Shown here: positions 8,849-16,997 of the stretch, piece by piece
How the letters are laid out: each line of letters begins with the position of its first letter
How positions within the stretch are numbered: the stretch's first letter is position 1
Assembly: GCF_001427605.1 (NCBI RefSeq)
Contig: NZ_LMGZ01000024.1
Location: forward strand, 52,300 to 116,299
Origin: Devosia sp. Root635
GTDB taxonomy: Bacteria > Pseudomonadota > Alphaproteobacteria > Rhizobiales > Devosiaceae
Length of the DNA: 64,000 bases
Direction: 5' to 3'
Notes under the pieces: generated by a model
Database searches by the model: none
What the model saw: only the letters and a program-made list of their open reading frames with translations
What the model was told of the DNA's origin: nothing
Position numbers and translations under genes: made by a program

Positions 8849-9859
8849 TTACTGAGCGCCGGCTTCGAAAGCGGCGAGGATTTCAGCGGTCTTTTCGGCG
8901 GTCTGCGGGATCAGGCCGGCAGCTTCGAGAATGCCACCGTCGCCAGCCATCTGCTCGGAGAGGAAGAACTGAACATATTCCTCGATGCCGGGGATGGTGC
9001 CGATGTGCTGGCCCTTGACGTAGAAGAACAGCGGACGGCTGACCGGGTATTCACCGGCAACGACCGATTCCTTGGAGGGGACGACGCCATTGACGGTCGC
9101 GACCTTGAGGGTGTCGGTGTTCTGCTCGTAGAAGGAGAGGCCGAACACGCCGACCGTGTTGGGATCGGAGTTCAGGCGAGCCAGGGTTTCGGTGTAGTCG
9201 CCCGAAATCTCGACCACAACGTCCTGACGGAAGGCAGTGCAGGCATCTTCCGGAGCGCCTTCGGGCAGGCCAGCTTCTTCGCAACCGGCGGTCACGACGC
9301 GTTCCTGGAAGACTTCACGGGTGCCGTGGTTGGAGGCCGGAACGGCCAGCGCGATCGGCTGGTCGGGCAGGGAGGCGTCAACCTCGGCCCAGCTGGTATA
9401 GGGGTTCGGAACCAGGGCGCCATCGACAACGACGTTGGCGGCAATGGCCTTGTAGACCTGGATCGGGGTCAGGGCGAAATCGGGACCCGAAGCGGCCGAG
9501 GCGAAGACGATGCCGTCATAGCCGAACTGGACCTCGCGGATATCGGTGACGCCGGCGGCGGTGCAGGCTTCGGTCTCGCCGGCCTTGATCGGGCGGGAGG
9601 CATTGGCGATGTCGATGGTGTTGTCGCCCACGCCGGCGCAGAACTGGCTGAAGCCGCCGCCCGTGCCGCCCGAACCGACGACGGGGGTCTTGAATTCGGG
9701 GAAGGCGGCGCCGAATTCCTCGGCCACGATGGAGGCGAAGGGCAGGACGGTCGAGGAGCCGGCAACCTGGATGGTGTCGCGCGACTGGGCGAAGGCGGCA
9801 GTGGTGCCGAAGGCGGCAAGCGCGATAACGGCGGCGCTGGCGTAGAGTGCGTTTCTCAT
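8849..9859 (-). CDS. pstS: Phosphate ABC transporter substrate-binding protein PstS
   Basis: Periplasmic phosphate-binding protein of 336 residues. The N-terminus is a standard signal peptide ending near TTAAFAQ. The mature protein begins with DTIQVAGSSTVLPF, the PstS phosphate-binding signature; GSGGTGGGFSQFC and IDIANASRPIK complete the pocket. A longer frame upstream adds an unlikely basic leader, so the ATG before MRNALYAS was chosen. It is first in the pst operon, and a Pho box lies about 125 bases upstream. Confidence 0.94.
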   Translation of the reverse strand: MRNALYASAAVIALAAFGTTAAFAQSRDTIQVAGSSTVLPFASIVAEEFGAAFPEFKTPVVGSGGTGGGFSQFCAGVGDNTIDIANASRPIKAGETEACTAAGVTDIREVQFGYDGIVFASAASGPDFALTPIQVYKAIAANVVVDGALVPNPYTSWAEVDASLPDQPIALAVPASNHGTREVFQERVVTAGCEEAGLPEGAPEDACTAFRQDVVVEISGDYTETLARLNSDPNTVGVFGLSFYEQNTDTLKVATVNGVVPSKESVVAGEYPVSRPLFFYVKGQHIGTIPGIEEYVQFFLSEQMAGDGGILEAAGLIPQTAEKTAEILAAFEAGAQ

Positions 9860-10256
9860 GGGGACTTCCCTTTCGGAATTCAGTTCAAAACCTGGCTGGC
9901 CGATCCGGCAGTTCATTCCCCGGCGCCGCCCTTTGACGAGGGGGACCATATGGGCGGTGCACGACGGTTTTATTGCGGTTGCGTGACGCGTTTGTGACAG
10001 GTCAAGCGCATGATTTCGCTATAGAATTTTTGGAACAATCCGTGGCCGCGCAGAATCTGTGACGATTGAATGTGACAGATTTCCACGACTCTCACGCGCC
10101 TGCGATGCCCTGGGCGACCAGTGCCGCCCCCGGCTCGAACCATGGCCGCTTGTGCCGGGTCGAGAGTGGTTCTCGGCTCAAGCGGTCGGTGGGTTGAGCG
10201 AGCTTCCGGGTGTTCCTTGCTCCGACCTCTAGACCATCAGTGTGACACTGATGCGA
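9860..10256. other. Intergenic region upstream of pstS
   Basis: 397 bases between pstS and the aldo/keto reductase 3' end. It contains the Pho box (9983-10000) and a 9-bp palindrome CATCAGTGT-G-ACACTGATG at 10235-10253, just past the reductase stop. No gene is supported here. Confidence 0.6.
9970..10000 (-). promoter_or_regulatory. Pho box and possible -10 of the pst operon
   Basis: On the minus strand CTGTCAC-AAAC-GCGTCAC (10000-9983) fits the PhoB tandem 7-mer consensus (CTGTCAT-N4-CTGTCAC) with 11-base periodicity. A possible -10, CAATAA, occupies 9975-9970, seven bases after the box, somewhat closer than the usual ~10. PhoB replaces the -35 contact at such promoters. The site supports phosphate-starvation control of pstSCAB-phoU. 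Confidence 0.75.
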
Positions 10257-11072
10257 TCAATCCCAGGCCGGGGCGGTGGTCGGGTTGATGCGGCGCGTGC
10301 CGCGATCGACGGTGGCGATGGTGGCCATATCTTCCGGCGTTAGGATGACGTCCTGCGCGGCGAAGTTGCTGGCGAGACGTTCGGGCTTGCCGGAGGTAGG
10401 GATGGCGGCCAGGCCGCGGGCAAAGGCATAGGCGATGGCGAGCTGGGCGACGGTGCAGCCCTTGCCGGCCGCCAGTGGTTCCAGCACCGGATCGCCGGCG
10501 AGGGTGCCCTTGGCGATGGGCTGGTAGGCGGTGACCGGAATGCCGGCGCTGGCGCAGAAATCCACCAGCTTGCGATTCTGCAGATAGGGGTGGCACTCGA
10601 CCTGGTTGTTGGCGATGGGGACGGCGCCGAGAATGGTTCGCGTCTGCTGCAGCAGTGCGATGGTGAAATTGGATACGCCGATGGTTCTGGTGAGGCCGAG
10701 CGCCTGGGCTTCGGCGAGCTGTTCCACATAGACCGGGAGCGGCACCTGGTCGTGGGGGGACGGCCAGTGAATCAGGGTCAGGTCGACCTGGTCGACGCCG
10801 ATGGTGTCGAGGCTGCGGCGCAGCGAGGGGATGAGCTTGCCGGGTCCGAAATTGGGCATGTCGATCTTGGTGGTGATGAACATGTCGGCGCGCGGCAGGC
10901 GGGACTGGCGCAGGGCCTCGCCACATTCGCGCTCGGTGTCGTAGCTCTGGGCGGTGTCGAGGTGGCGGTAGCCGATCTCGATGGCGGCCAGCATGGCGGC
11001 CACGCCCTCGGCGCCGCGGCGGCCATAGGTGCCGAGGCCCATCAGGGGCATGCCGTGTTTGTTCTTCTGCAT
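10257..11072 (-). CDS. Aldo/keto reductase (2,5-diketogluconate reductase-like)
   Basis: NADPH-dependent aldo/keto reductase of 271 residues with a TIM barrel. The catalytic tetrad is visible: Asp40 and Tyr44 in HLDTAQSYDTE, the lysine in TTKIDMPNFG, and the histidine in LTLIHWPSP. The GVSNF motif and the C-terminal NADP-binding IPTSGKPERLASN are present. Length and sequence resemble DkgB/YafB enzymes that reduce methylglyoxal and other aldehydes. A much longer open frame on the same strand is an artefact overlapping the IclR gene. The in vivo substrate is unknown. It lies 57 bases after an IclR regulator and may be co-transcribed with it. Confidence 0.88.
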   Translation of the reverse strand: MQKNKHGMPLMGLGTYGRRGAEGVAAMLAAIEIGYRHLDTAQSYDTERECGEALRQSRLPRADMFITTKIDMPNFGPGKLIPSLRRSLDTIGVDQVDLTLIHWPSPHDQVPLPVYVEQLAEAQALGLTRTIGVSNFTIALLQQTRTILGAVPIANNQVECHPYLQNRKLVDFCASAGIPVTAYQPIAKGTLAGDPVLEPLAAGKGCTVAQLAIAYAFARGLAAIPTSGKPERLASNFAAQDVILTPEDMATIATVDRGTRRINPTTAPAWD

Positions 11073-11128
11073 TGGATTCTCCGCGAGTCGGCGTGATCGT
11101 AGGTTAGCGCTAATATGGATGGCAAGGG

Positions 11129-11884
11129 TCAGCGCAGCAGGGGGCGCACCTCGGATTGGACTTTCCGCATCAGGGGCAGGAAATTGGCGATCATGTGCGA
11201 GGTGGAGGCACGGGCGGACTGGGCGCCGATATTGAGCGCGGCAACCGTGTGGCCCTGGGCATTGAACAGCGGCACGGCGATGGAGCAGAGGCCCAGCTCC
11301 AGTTCCTCGTCGATGACGGCGAAGCCCTGCGCCGCGATGACGGCCAGTTCGGTGGTGATCGAGGGCAGGTCGGCCTTGGTCTTGGCGGTATAGGCGATGA
11401 GCTCGGAGCGGTTGAGCACTTCGCGGGCGGCAGCGGGCGGGAGAGACGCGAGCAGGATGCGACCCATCGACGTGCAATAAGCAGGCAATCTCGCTCCGGC
11501 CCCGAGGTTGATCGACATGACCCGGCGATAGGAGGCGCGGGCGATATAGAGGATTTCGGTATTGTCGAGCACGGCGGCAGAGGAGCTTTCGTTGATCTGG
11601 CCGGACAGTTCTTCGAGGAAGGGCTGGATCAACCGGGGCAGCGGCGTGGCGGCAAGATAGGAATGGCCCAGGTTAAGTACCCGTGGCGTAAGGCGAAAAA
11701 ACTTGCCATCATAGCTGGCATAGCCGAGATGAACGAGAGTCAGCAGGCAGCGGCGCGCAGTGGCGCGCTCGAGCCCGGTACGATTGGCGACATCGGTGAT
11801 CGACTGGCTGGCATGTTCCTCGTCGAAGCATTCGATGACCGAGAGGCCCTTGACCAGGCCGTTGATGATATCGCCTTCGCGCAT
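11129..11884 (-). CDS. IclR-family regulator (PcaR/PobR-like)
   Basis: Transcription regulator of 251 residues. The N-terminal winged helix (residues ~8-70) reads DIINGLVKGLSVIECFDEEHA and TGLERATARRCLLTL. The C-terminal IclR effector domain has INLGAGARLPAYCTSMGRILLA. These segments resemble the PcaR/PcaU/PobR group, which controls aromatic-acid catabolism. No aromatic genes are nearby, so the target is unknown. The ATG at 11884 has GGTGGAG just upstream; an upstream ATG at 11917 lacks a binding site. Confidence 0.87.
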   Translation of the reverse strand: MREGDIINGLVKGLSVIECFDEEHASQSITDVANRTGLERATARRCLLTLVHLGYASYDGKFFRLTPRVLNLGHSYLAATPLPRLIQPFLEELSGQINESSSAAVLDNTEILYIARASYRRVMSINLGAGARLPAYCTSMGRILLASLPPAAAREVLNRSELIAYTAKTKADLPSITTELAVIAAQGFAVIDEELELGLCSIAVPLFNAQGHTVAALNIGAQSARASTSHMIANFLPLMRKVQSEVRPLLR

Positions 11885-12038
11885 GGAAGCTCCACCGTGC
11901 TGTGCCGGATTGGTCATAACAGATGGGCGGGTTGCGAACAAATATCGTTGGGCGCACGGGTGACAAAAGCCGCGCATCCTGACCCCGGTTTCAGGTTCCC
12001 CCTTGCCAGCGGGCAGGACAATGCTAAGACGCGGGCGC

Positions 12039-12114
12039 GGGCCTATAGCTCAATGGTTAGAGCCGACCGCTCATAACGGTCTGGTTCCAGGTTCGAGTCC
12101 TGGTGGGCCCACCA
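12039..12114 (+). tRNA. tRNA with CAT anticodon, probably tRNA-Ile2
   Basis: Complete 76-base cloverleaf with encoded CCA. The acceptor GGGCCTA pairs with TGGGCCC, the anticodon stem is GACCG/CGGTC with loop CTCATAA, and the T arm is CCAGG-TTCGAGT-CCTGG. The anticodon is CAT. The absence of initiator features (it has a paired first base) excludes tRNA-fMet. The short D loop (AATGGTTAGAGC) favours the isoleucine form whose C34 is modified to lysidine by TilS, but elongator tRNA-Met cannot be excluded by eye. Confidence 0.93.
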
Positions 12115-12163
12115 TAATTTGCGGGCGCTCCGAGGGATCGGGGCGCCCGCTGGTGTTTGCGGG

Positions 12164-13300
12164 TCAGCGGCCGGGATATTCCAGTTGCATGGCCACGACA
12201 TGTGCCGTCGGCGCCCCGTAGCGCGTGGCGATGTCGTCGAGGGCCGCTTCGAGCGCCAGGACGGGCCGGGTGAGGCCGGGCGGCGTCAGGGCCGCCATGC
12301 CCGGCTCCGGCGCGGCCGTGTCGGGGTGGACGGCAATGCCGTCGCTGCCGGTGACGGCTTCGCCGGCAGGCGCCATGGTCAGGGCCCGGGAACGATAGGT
12401 TCGCGACCAGGCATCGGCCACCAAGGCGAGCGAGACGGTATCGAAGCCGGGTTCGAGCGGCAGGGCGAGCTGTTCGCGCTGCCAGAACTGCATGACATTG
12501 CCCATGACCGTGGTGGCGAAAGGCCGCGACAGGCGGAAGGCGACGCTGTCGTGGGACCCATCCCAATGATCGAGTCCGATTTCGCTGGCGACCGCCTGCG
12601 CCTTGGCGCGACCGGCGATCGCCTCGATGAGGGTGAGCGCTATCGGCATGGATGCGGTGATACCGGTGGTGGTGGCGACCTTGCCATCGATGACGAAGCG
12701 GCGGTCGGGGACGTAGGTGATCGAGGGGTGCTCCCGCAGCAGTTCCTTGAGGTAGAACCAGTGGGTGGTGCCGCGCTTGCCGTCGAGAAGCCCCGCGGCG
12801 GCAACGACCTTGGCGCCGGCGCAGACGGCCACGACCATGCTGCCTTTTTCCGCCTGCCGGCGCAGCCAGTCCATGACCGCGGGGTCATCGTCGCGGCTCA
12901 TCGCTGGCACGATGACGTAGTCGGCGCCGTCGGGATAGGCTTGGTCGAAGGCGGCAATCGTCATGTCGGGGTCGACCGTGAGCGCCGGATAGAGCTTTAC
13001 GGCGCCTGCCCCGGTCGCCAGCAGGAACACGTCGGCGATATCGGCGCGGCGCAGGATGCCCGCCGGCATCAGATAGTCAGTGGTCTCGGTTGCGTCATTG
13101 ATGCCGATGATCGCGATGACCGGGCGCTCGCGCAAACGCGGGCGCAACCCATCGACGACGGCCGCCGCTTCCTCCGCTGCCAGCGGGGCAGGGGATGCGG
13201 CAATGTCGGCAGGCAGCGTTGCCAGCCAGATCCCGAAGCCGCCGAGGGCCAGGACGGCCACGCCGAGCAGGCCCAAACCGGCCATGGCACGTTTCTTCAT
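12164..13300 (-). CDS. Membrane-anchored DJ-1/PfpI family protein
   Basis: 378 residues. One hydrophobic segment (residues ~7-28) suggests a membrane anchor or uncleaved signal. The central domain (~60-250) is DJ-1/PfpI-like: ADYVIVPAMSRDDDPAVMDWL, then the nucleophile elbow VVAVCAGAKVVAAAGLLDGKRGTTHW with Cys160, the pattern of the GlxA amidase-like domain. There is no AraC DNA-binding domain; the C-terminal ~130 residues are of unknown fold. The ATG follows AGGAGGGG. It is divergently transcribed from a GlxA-type regulator with the same domain. The biochemical role is unknown. Confidence 0.8.
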   Translation of the reverse strand: MKKRAMAGLGLLGVAVLALGGFGIWLATLPADIAASPAPLAAEEAAAVVDGLRPRLRERPVIAIIGINDATETTDYLMPAGILRRADIADVFLLATGAGAVKLYPALTVDPDMTIAAFDQAYPDGADYVIVPAMSRDDDPAVMDWLRRQAEKGSMVVAVCAGAKVVAAAGLLDGKRGTTHWFYLKELLREHPSITYVPDRRFVIDGKVATTTGITASMPIALTLIEAIAGRAKAQAVASEIGLDHWDGSHDSVAFRLSRPFATTVMGNVMQFWQREQLALPLEPGFDTVSLALVADAWSRTYRSRALTMAPAGEAVTGSDGIAVHPDTAAPEPGMAALTPPGLTRPVLALEAALDDIATRYGAPTAHVVAMQLEYPGR

Positions 13301-13389
13301 GCTCCCCTCCTTGGTGCGCATTGTCTGTTGACGCCAGATTACCCAGCGGCGATCCTGTCCGAAATGACATAAATCGGGCGAATACTGCC

Positions 13390-14343
13390 ATGACCAGACG
13401 GATCGGCTTTGTCATTCATCCCGGATTCCAGTTCCTCGACGTGGTGGGGCCGGTGGCCGCATTCGAGATTGCGTCGCGCTATGTTCCCGACGGCTACGGC
13501 ATCGACATCCTGGCCCCGCAAGCCGGAAGCATGGTCAGTTCCTCGGGCCTGGCCCTCGCGGCCTTGCCGCTCGATGCGGACGGGTTCGACACGATCGTCG
13601 TTTCCGGCGGGCAACTGGTGACGGACATGGGGGCGTTCCGCAGTATCGTCGCGTGGTTGCGGGATGTTCGCCCGCGCCGGCTTGCCAGCGTGTGTTCCGG
13701 CGCGTTCCTGCTGGCCGAAGCAGGGCGGCTCGATGGCCGTGCCGCCACCACCCATTGGGAAAGCGCCGAGCGCTTCCGGCGGCGCTATCCGAAAATTCGC
13801 CTCGAACCGGATCGAATCTTTACCCGCGATGGGGACGTCTGGACTTCGGCCGGAATCTCGGCCGGCATCGATCTCGCACTGGCCCTGATCGAGGACGATC
13901 TCGGGCAGGCAATCGTCCGCCGCACGGCGCAGCAGCTTGTGGTGCATAGCCGCCGGCCGGGCGGGCAGTCGCAATTTTCCGGCCTGCTGGAACTGGGCGG
14001 ACTGTCGGGTCGCTTCGAGACGCTGGTCGAGTGGATCAAGGCCAACCTAACCGAACCGCTGACGGTCGAGCGGCTGGCCGAACGCGCGATCATGAGCCCG
14101 CGCAATTTTGCACGCGCGTTCCTGCGGGATACCGGCACGACGCCGGCAAAGGCGGTGGAGCATCTGCGGATCGAGGCGGCGCGCCATGCCGTGGAGACCG
14201 GCACGGGAAGCCTGGAGCAGATCGCGCGGGGCGCCGGCTTCAATGATGCCGCCCGGATGCGGCGCGCGTTCCTGCGGGTGCTCGGACAATCGCCGCAGGC
14301 GCTGCGGCCGGCAAGGTGGCCGCCAGACCGAGCTACAAGCTGA
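13390..14343 (+). CDS. GlxA-type AraC-family regulator with DJ-1/PfpI domain
   Basis: 317 residues. Residues 4-~175 are a DJ-1/PfpI domain starting IGFVIHPGFQFLDVVGP, with the elbow ASVCSGAFLLAEAGRLDGRAATTHW (Cys102). Residues ~215-312 form the AraC DNA-binding domain, with LTVERLAERAIMSPRNFARAFLRDTGTTPAKAVEHLRIE and a C-terminal AARMRRAFLRVLGQSP helix pair. Such proteins usually activate a neighbouring operon in response to a small metabolite. The start is set by the DJ-1 domain; the open frame upstream overlaps the divergent gene. The 89-base divergent gap is the likely control region for both genes. Confidence 0.88.
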   Translation: MTRRIGFVIHPGFQFLDVVGPVAAFEIASRYVPDGYGIDILAPQAGSMVSSSGLALAALPLDADGFDTIVVSGGQLVTDMGAFRSIVAWLRDVRPRRLASVCSGAFLLAEAGRLDGRAATTHWESAERFRRRYPKIRLEPDRIFTRDGDVWTSAGISAGIDLALALIEDDLGQAIVRRTAQQLVVHSRRPGGQSQFSGLLELGGLSGRFETLVEWIKANLTEPLTVERLAERAIMSPRNFARAFLRDTGTTPAKAVEHLRIEAARHAVETGTGSLEQIARGAGFNDAARMRRAFLRVLGQSPQALRPARWPPDRATS

Positions 14344-14361
14344 GCTGACGCGTCCGCCCGG

Positions 14362-14400
14362 TTGACAATTTTCGAGTCTGATGTTGAATTGAATTCAATT
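14362..14400 (+). promoter_or_regulatory. Promoter with palindromic operator upstream of tetR-fabA
   Basis: TTGACA at 14362-14367 is a perfect -35. About 16-17 bases later the -10 region falls inside AATTGAATTCAATT (14387-14400), a perfect 14-bp palindrome. A palindrome over the -10, 17 bases before the TetR start codon, is what an autoregulatory TetR operator would look like. Confidence 0.6.
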
Positions 14401-14416
14401 TAGACTGGATGAATTG

Positions 14417-15004
14417 ATGGCGGGTGGAACGCGCAAGACGCTGATTGCGGCGGCGCAGCAGGAGCTTATCGAGGGCGGCGGGCAGCTGGAAATGCAGGGC
14501 GTGGCCAGGCGGGCGAGGGTCTCGGTCGGGCTGGCCTATCACCATTTCGGCTCGAAGGCAGGCCTGATTGCAGCCGTGGTTGAAGACTTCTACGCCCGCC
14601 TCGATGACGTCGCTTTTGCGGGGGCAAAGCTGGTTTCGAGCAGCTTTACCGACAGGGAGCGGGAGCGGATCGGCGTCTATCTCGACTTTCACTACACCCA
14701 TCCATTTGCGCCCATTGTGATGGGTGCCTTGAGCCGGGCGCCTGAAGTGCTGGCGGTGGAGGCCGAGTTTACCGGGCGGCAGCTCGCTTCGGGCGCGCGC
14801 ATGCTGCAGGCGGCGCAGCGCGATGGCCTGTTGCCCGACGATATCGATCCCCGGCTGACCATTGCGCTGATGATCGGTGGGATTCGTCAGGCGCTGATTG
14901 GCGCCCTTGCCAGCGAGACCCGCCCCGACCCGGAAAAACTGACCGACGATATCTGGCGCTTCATCGCTGCCGCGCTGCGGCTGCCCCACCCCTCATCCTC
15001 ATAG
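14417..15004 (+). CDS. TetR-family regulator next to fabA
   Basis: 195 residues. The N-terminal helix-turn-helix reads [33 protein letters not shown], the classical TetR signature with the YHHFGSKA recognition helix. The C-terminal ligand domain is less conserved. The ATG at 14417 is preceded by GGATGAA; a TTG directly upstream would add one residue. The gene ends seven bases before fabA in the same direction, so the two are probably one operon. By analogy with FabR/DesT (TetR-family sensors of unsaturated fatty acids) it could tune fabA, but this is inferred from position only. Confidence 0.85.
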   Translation: MAGGTRKTLIAAAQQELIEGGGQLEMQGVARRARVSVGLAYHHFGSKAGLIAAVVEDFYARLDDVAFAGAKLVSSSFTDRERERIGVYLDFHYTHPFAPIVMGALSRAPEVLAVEAEFTGRQLASGARMLQAAQRDGLLPDDIDPRLTIALMIGGIRQALIGALASETRPDPEKLTDDIWRFIAAALRLPHPSSS

Positions 15005-15011
15005 GTTTGCC

Positions 15012-15545
15012 TTGTCCAACCCACACGACGTTCACACGCCCCAGTCCTCCTACTCGAAAGAAGACCTGCTCAGATCAAGCGCGGGCGGGTATTTCGGTCC
15101 CGGCAATGCGCAGCTGCCGGCGCCCCCGATGCTGATGATGGATCGCATCACCGCGATCAGCCTGGATGGCGGCGAATATGGCAATGGGCTTATCGTCGGC
15201 GAGTTGGATATCTCGCCCACTCTGTGGTTTTTCAACTGCCACTTTCCGGGCGATCCGGTGATGCCGGGATGCCTTGGGCTCGACGCCATGTGGCAGATGA
15301 TCGGCTATTGGCTGGGGTGGTCGGGCTCGCCCGGCAAGGGGCGGGCGGTGGGCGTGGGTGAGGTCAAGTTCAAGGGGCACATCACGCCCGAGACCGGGCT
15401 GGTGCGGTATGAGGTCAGCATGCGGCAGGTGCGGCGAGGCCGGCTGGCGCTTGGCATTGCCGATGGCAGGGTCTTTGCCGACGGGCAATGTGTCTATACC
15501 GCGCGGGACATGCGGGTTGGGCTGATCCCGCCGGTGGCGGGCTAG
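15012..15545 (+). CDS. fabA: 3-hydroxydecanoyl-ACP dehydratase/isomerase FabA
   Basis: 177 residues, close to the 172 of E. coli FabA. It dehydrates 3-hydroxyacyl-ACP and isomerises trans-2- to cis-3-decenoyl-ACP, the branch point of anaerobic-type unsaturated fatty acid synthesis. The active site [20 protein letters not shown] holds the catalytic His77 and Asp91, the same 14-residue spacing as in E. coli. Other conserved blocks are PMLMMDRI and [13 protein letters not shown]. The start is a TTG with a poor ribosome site; no ATG occurs before residue 40. fabB, usually its partner in alphaproteobacteria, is not adjacent. Confidence 0.9.
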   Translation: MSNPHDVHTPQSSYSKEDLLRSSAGGYFGPGNAQLPAPPMLMMDRITAISLDGGEYGNGLIVGELDISPTLWFFNCHFPGDPVMPGCLGLDAMWQMIGYWLGWSGSPGKGRAVGVGEVKFKGHITPETGLVRYEVSMRQVRRGRLALGIADGRVFADGQCVYTARDMRVGLIPPVAG

Positions 15546-15600
15546 GTCCTCCGGAGTATTGCCGCGAAGGCAGGAACACTCCGGAGAAATCCGGCCAAGG

Positions 15601-16971
15601 TTAGCCGAGCACGTCCTTGACGGCCTGGGCGAAGCTGCCGACGACGATGTCGGCTTCCTCGCGGGTAAGGCAGAGTGGCGGAGCGAAGCCGATGATGTCG
15701 CCCTGCGGCATGGCGCGGGCGATGACACCGCGGGCCAATAGGGCCGCAGCCAGGCGCGGGCCGACTTTCTCGCCGGCATCGAAGAAGGTGCGGCTGTCGC
15801 GATCCTTGACGAATTCGACGGCGCAGAGCAGGCCGACGCCACGGATATCGCCGACATTGGGATGGGCAGCCAGCGCATCACTCATCGCCGCCTTGAAATA
15901 GGCGCCGACGGTACCGGCATTTTCAACCAGGCCCATCGAATCCACCAGCTTGAGGTTGGCAATGCCGGCGGCTGCGCCGATGGGGTGGGCGGAGTAGGTC
16001 CAGCCGTGGCCGATGGCGCCGTTTTCGTCGGTGCCGCGCACCAGCACATCCCACATGCGTTCGGAGAAGATGGAGCCCGACAGCGGTGCATAGGCCGAGG
16101 TCAGCCCCTTGGCGATGGTGATGATGTCGGGCTTGAGGCCATACTTGTCGGAGCCGAACATGCTGCCGAGGCGGCCGAAGGCGGTCACGACCTCGTCGAC
16201 GATCAGCAGGATATCGTGCTTGTCGAGCACGGCCTGGATGGCGGGCCAGTAGCCCTGGGGCGGTGGCACCAGGCCGCCGGTGCCGAGCGCCGGTTCGCCG
16301 ATGAAAGCGGCGATGGTATCTGCGCCTTCGCGCTCGATCATGGCTTCGAGTTCGCTGACGCAATGGGCGACGAACTGGGCTTCGCTCATGGCCAGGTCGG
16401 CGCGGCGGTAATAATAGGGCGCCTCGGTGTGCAGGACCGGCGACAGGGGCAGGTCGAACTTGTTGTGGAAGCCACTCAGCCCAGTCAGCGAGCCGGTCAT
16501 CAGGCCCGAGCCGTGATAGCCGCGCCAGCGGGAGATGATCTTCTTTTTCTGCGGGCGGCCCAGGATGTTGTTGTAGTACCAGACCATCTTGATGTTGGTC
16601 TCGTTGGCGTCCGATCCGCCAAGGCCGAAATAGACCTTGGACATGTTTTTGGGCGCGCGGTCGAGGACCATCTTGGCCAGTGTAATCGAGCTCTCGGTGC
16701 CGTGCCCCACATAGGCATGGTAGTAGGACAGTTGGCGCGCCTGCTCGGCGATGGCCTCGGCCACTTCCTGCCGGCCATATCCGACGTTGACGCAATAGAG
16801 GCCGGCAAAGGCATCGAGCAGCCGGTTGCCGTCGCGATCCTCGATATAGACCCCAGAGCCGCCGGTGACGATCCGCGTCGGCGCTTCGCCGCGGGCATGC
16901 TGGCCCAGATGGGTGGACGGGTGGAAGAAGCTTTCGCGATCCCACTGGCCGAGTTGGTCATTGGTGAGCAT
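15601..16971 (-). CDS. doeD: Class III aminotransferase of the ectoine pathway (DoeD/Atf-like)
   Basis: PLP-dependent class III aminotransferase of 456 residues. Key segments are the N-terminal [29 protein letters not shown], the cofactor-aspartate motif [15 protein letters not shown], and the Schiff-base lysine in [12 protein letters not shown] (near residue 287). The family includes omega-amino acid:pyruvate and putrescine/diaminobutyrate transaminases. In ectoine degradation the enzyme converts L-2,4-diaminobutyrate to aspartate semialdehyde. That role is inferred because it follows a semialdehyde dehydrogenase and an AsnC regulator in the asnC-ssd-atf order known from ectoine clusters. 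Confidence 0.85.
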   Translation of the reverse strand: MLTNDQLGQWDRESFFHPSTHLGQHARGEAPTRIVTGGSGVYIEDRDGNRLLDAFAGLYCVNVGYGRQEVAEAIAEQARQLSYYHAYVGHGTESSITLAKMVLDRAPKNMSKVYFGLGGSDANETNIKMVWYYNNILGRPQKKKIISRWRGYHGSGLMTGSLTGLSGFHNKFDLPLSPVLHTEAPYYYRRADLAMSEAQFVAHCVSELEAMIEREGADTIAAFIGEPALGTGGLVPPPQGYWPAIQAVLDKHDILLIVDEVVTAFGRLGSMFGSDKYGLKPDIITIAKGLTSAYAPLSGSIFSERMWDVLVRGTDENGAIGHGWTYSAHPIGAAAGIANLKLVDSMGLVENAGTVGAYFKAAMSDALAAHPNVGDIRGVGLLCAVEFVKDRDSRTFFDAGEKVGPRLAAALLARGVIARAMPQGDIIGFAPPLCLTREEADIVVGSFAQAVKDVLG

Positions 16972-16997
16972 GGGTGGGTCCTTTCGGGGTGGTTATT

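Noticed and set aside
10059..10076. Second Pho-box-like repeat (two GTGAC copies)
   Set aside because: The copies are 13 bases apart, not the 11-base period that PhoB requires, so only the 9983-10000 site is called.
10235..10253. 9-bp palindrome CATCAGTGT-G-ACACTGATG
   Set aside because: As a hairpin it has no T-run and it lies past the reductase stop; I cannot tell operator from transcript end, so it is only mentioned in the intergenic entry.
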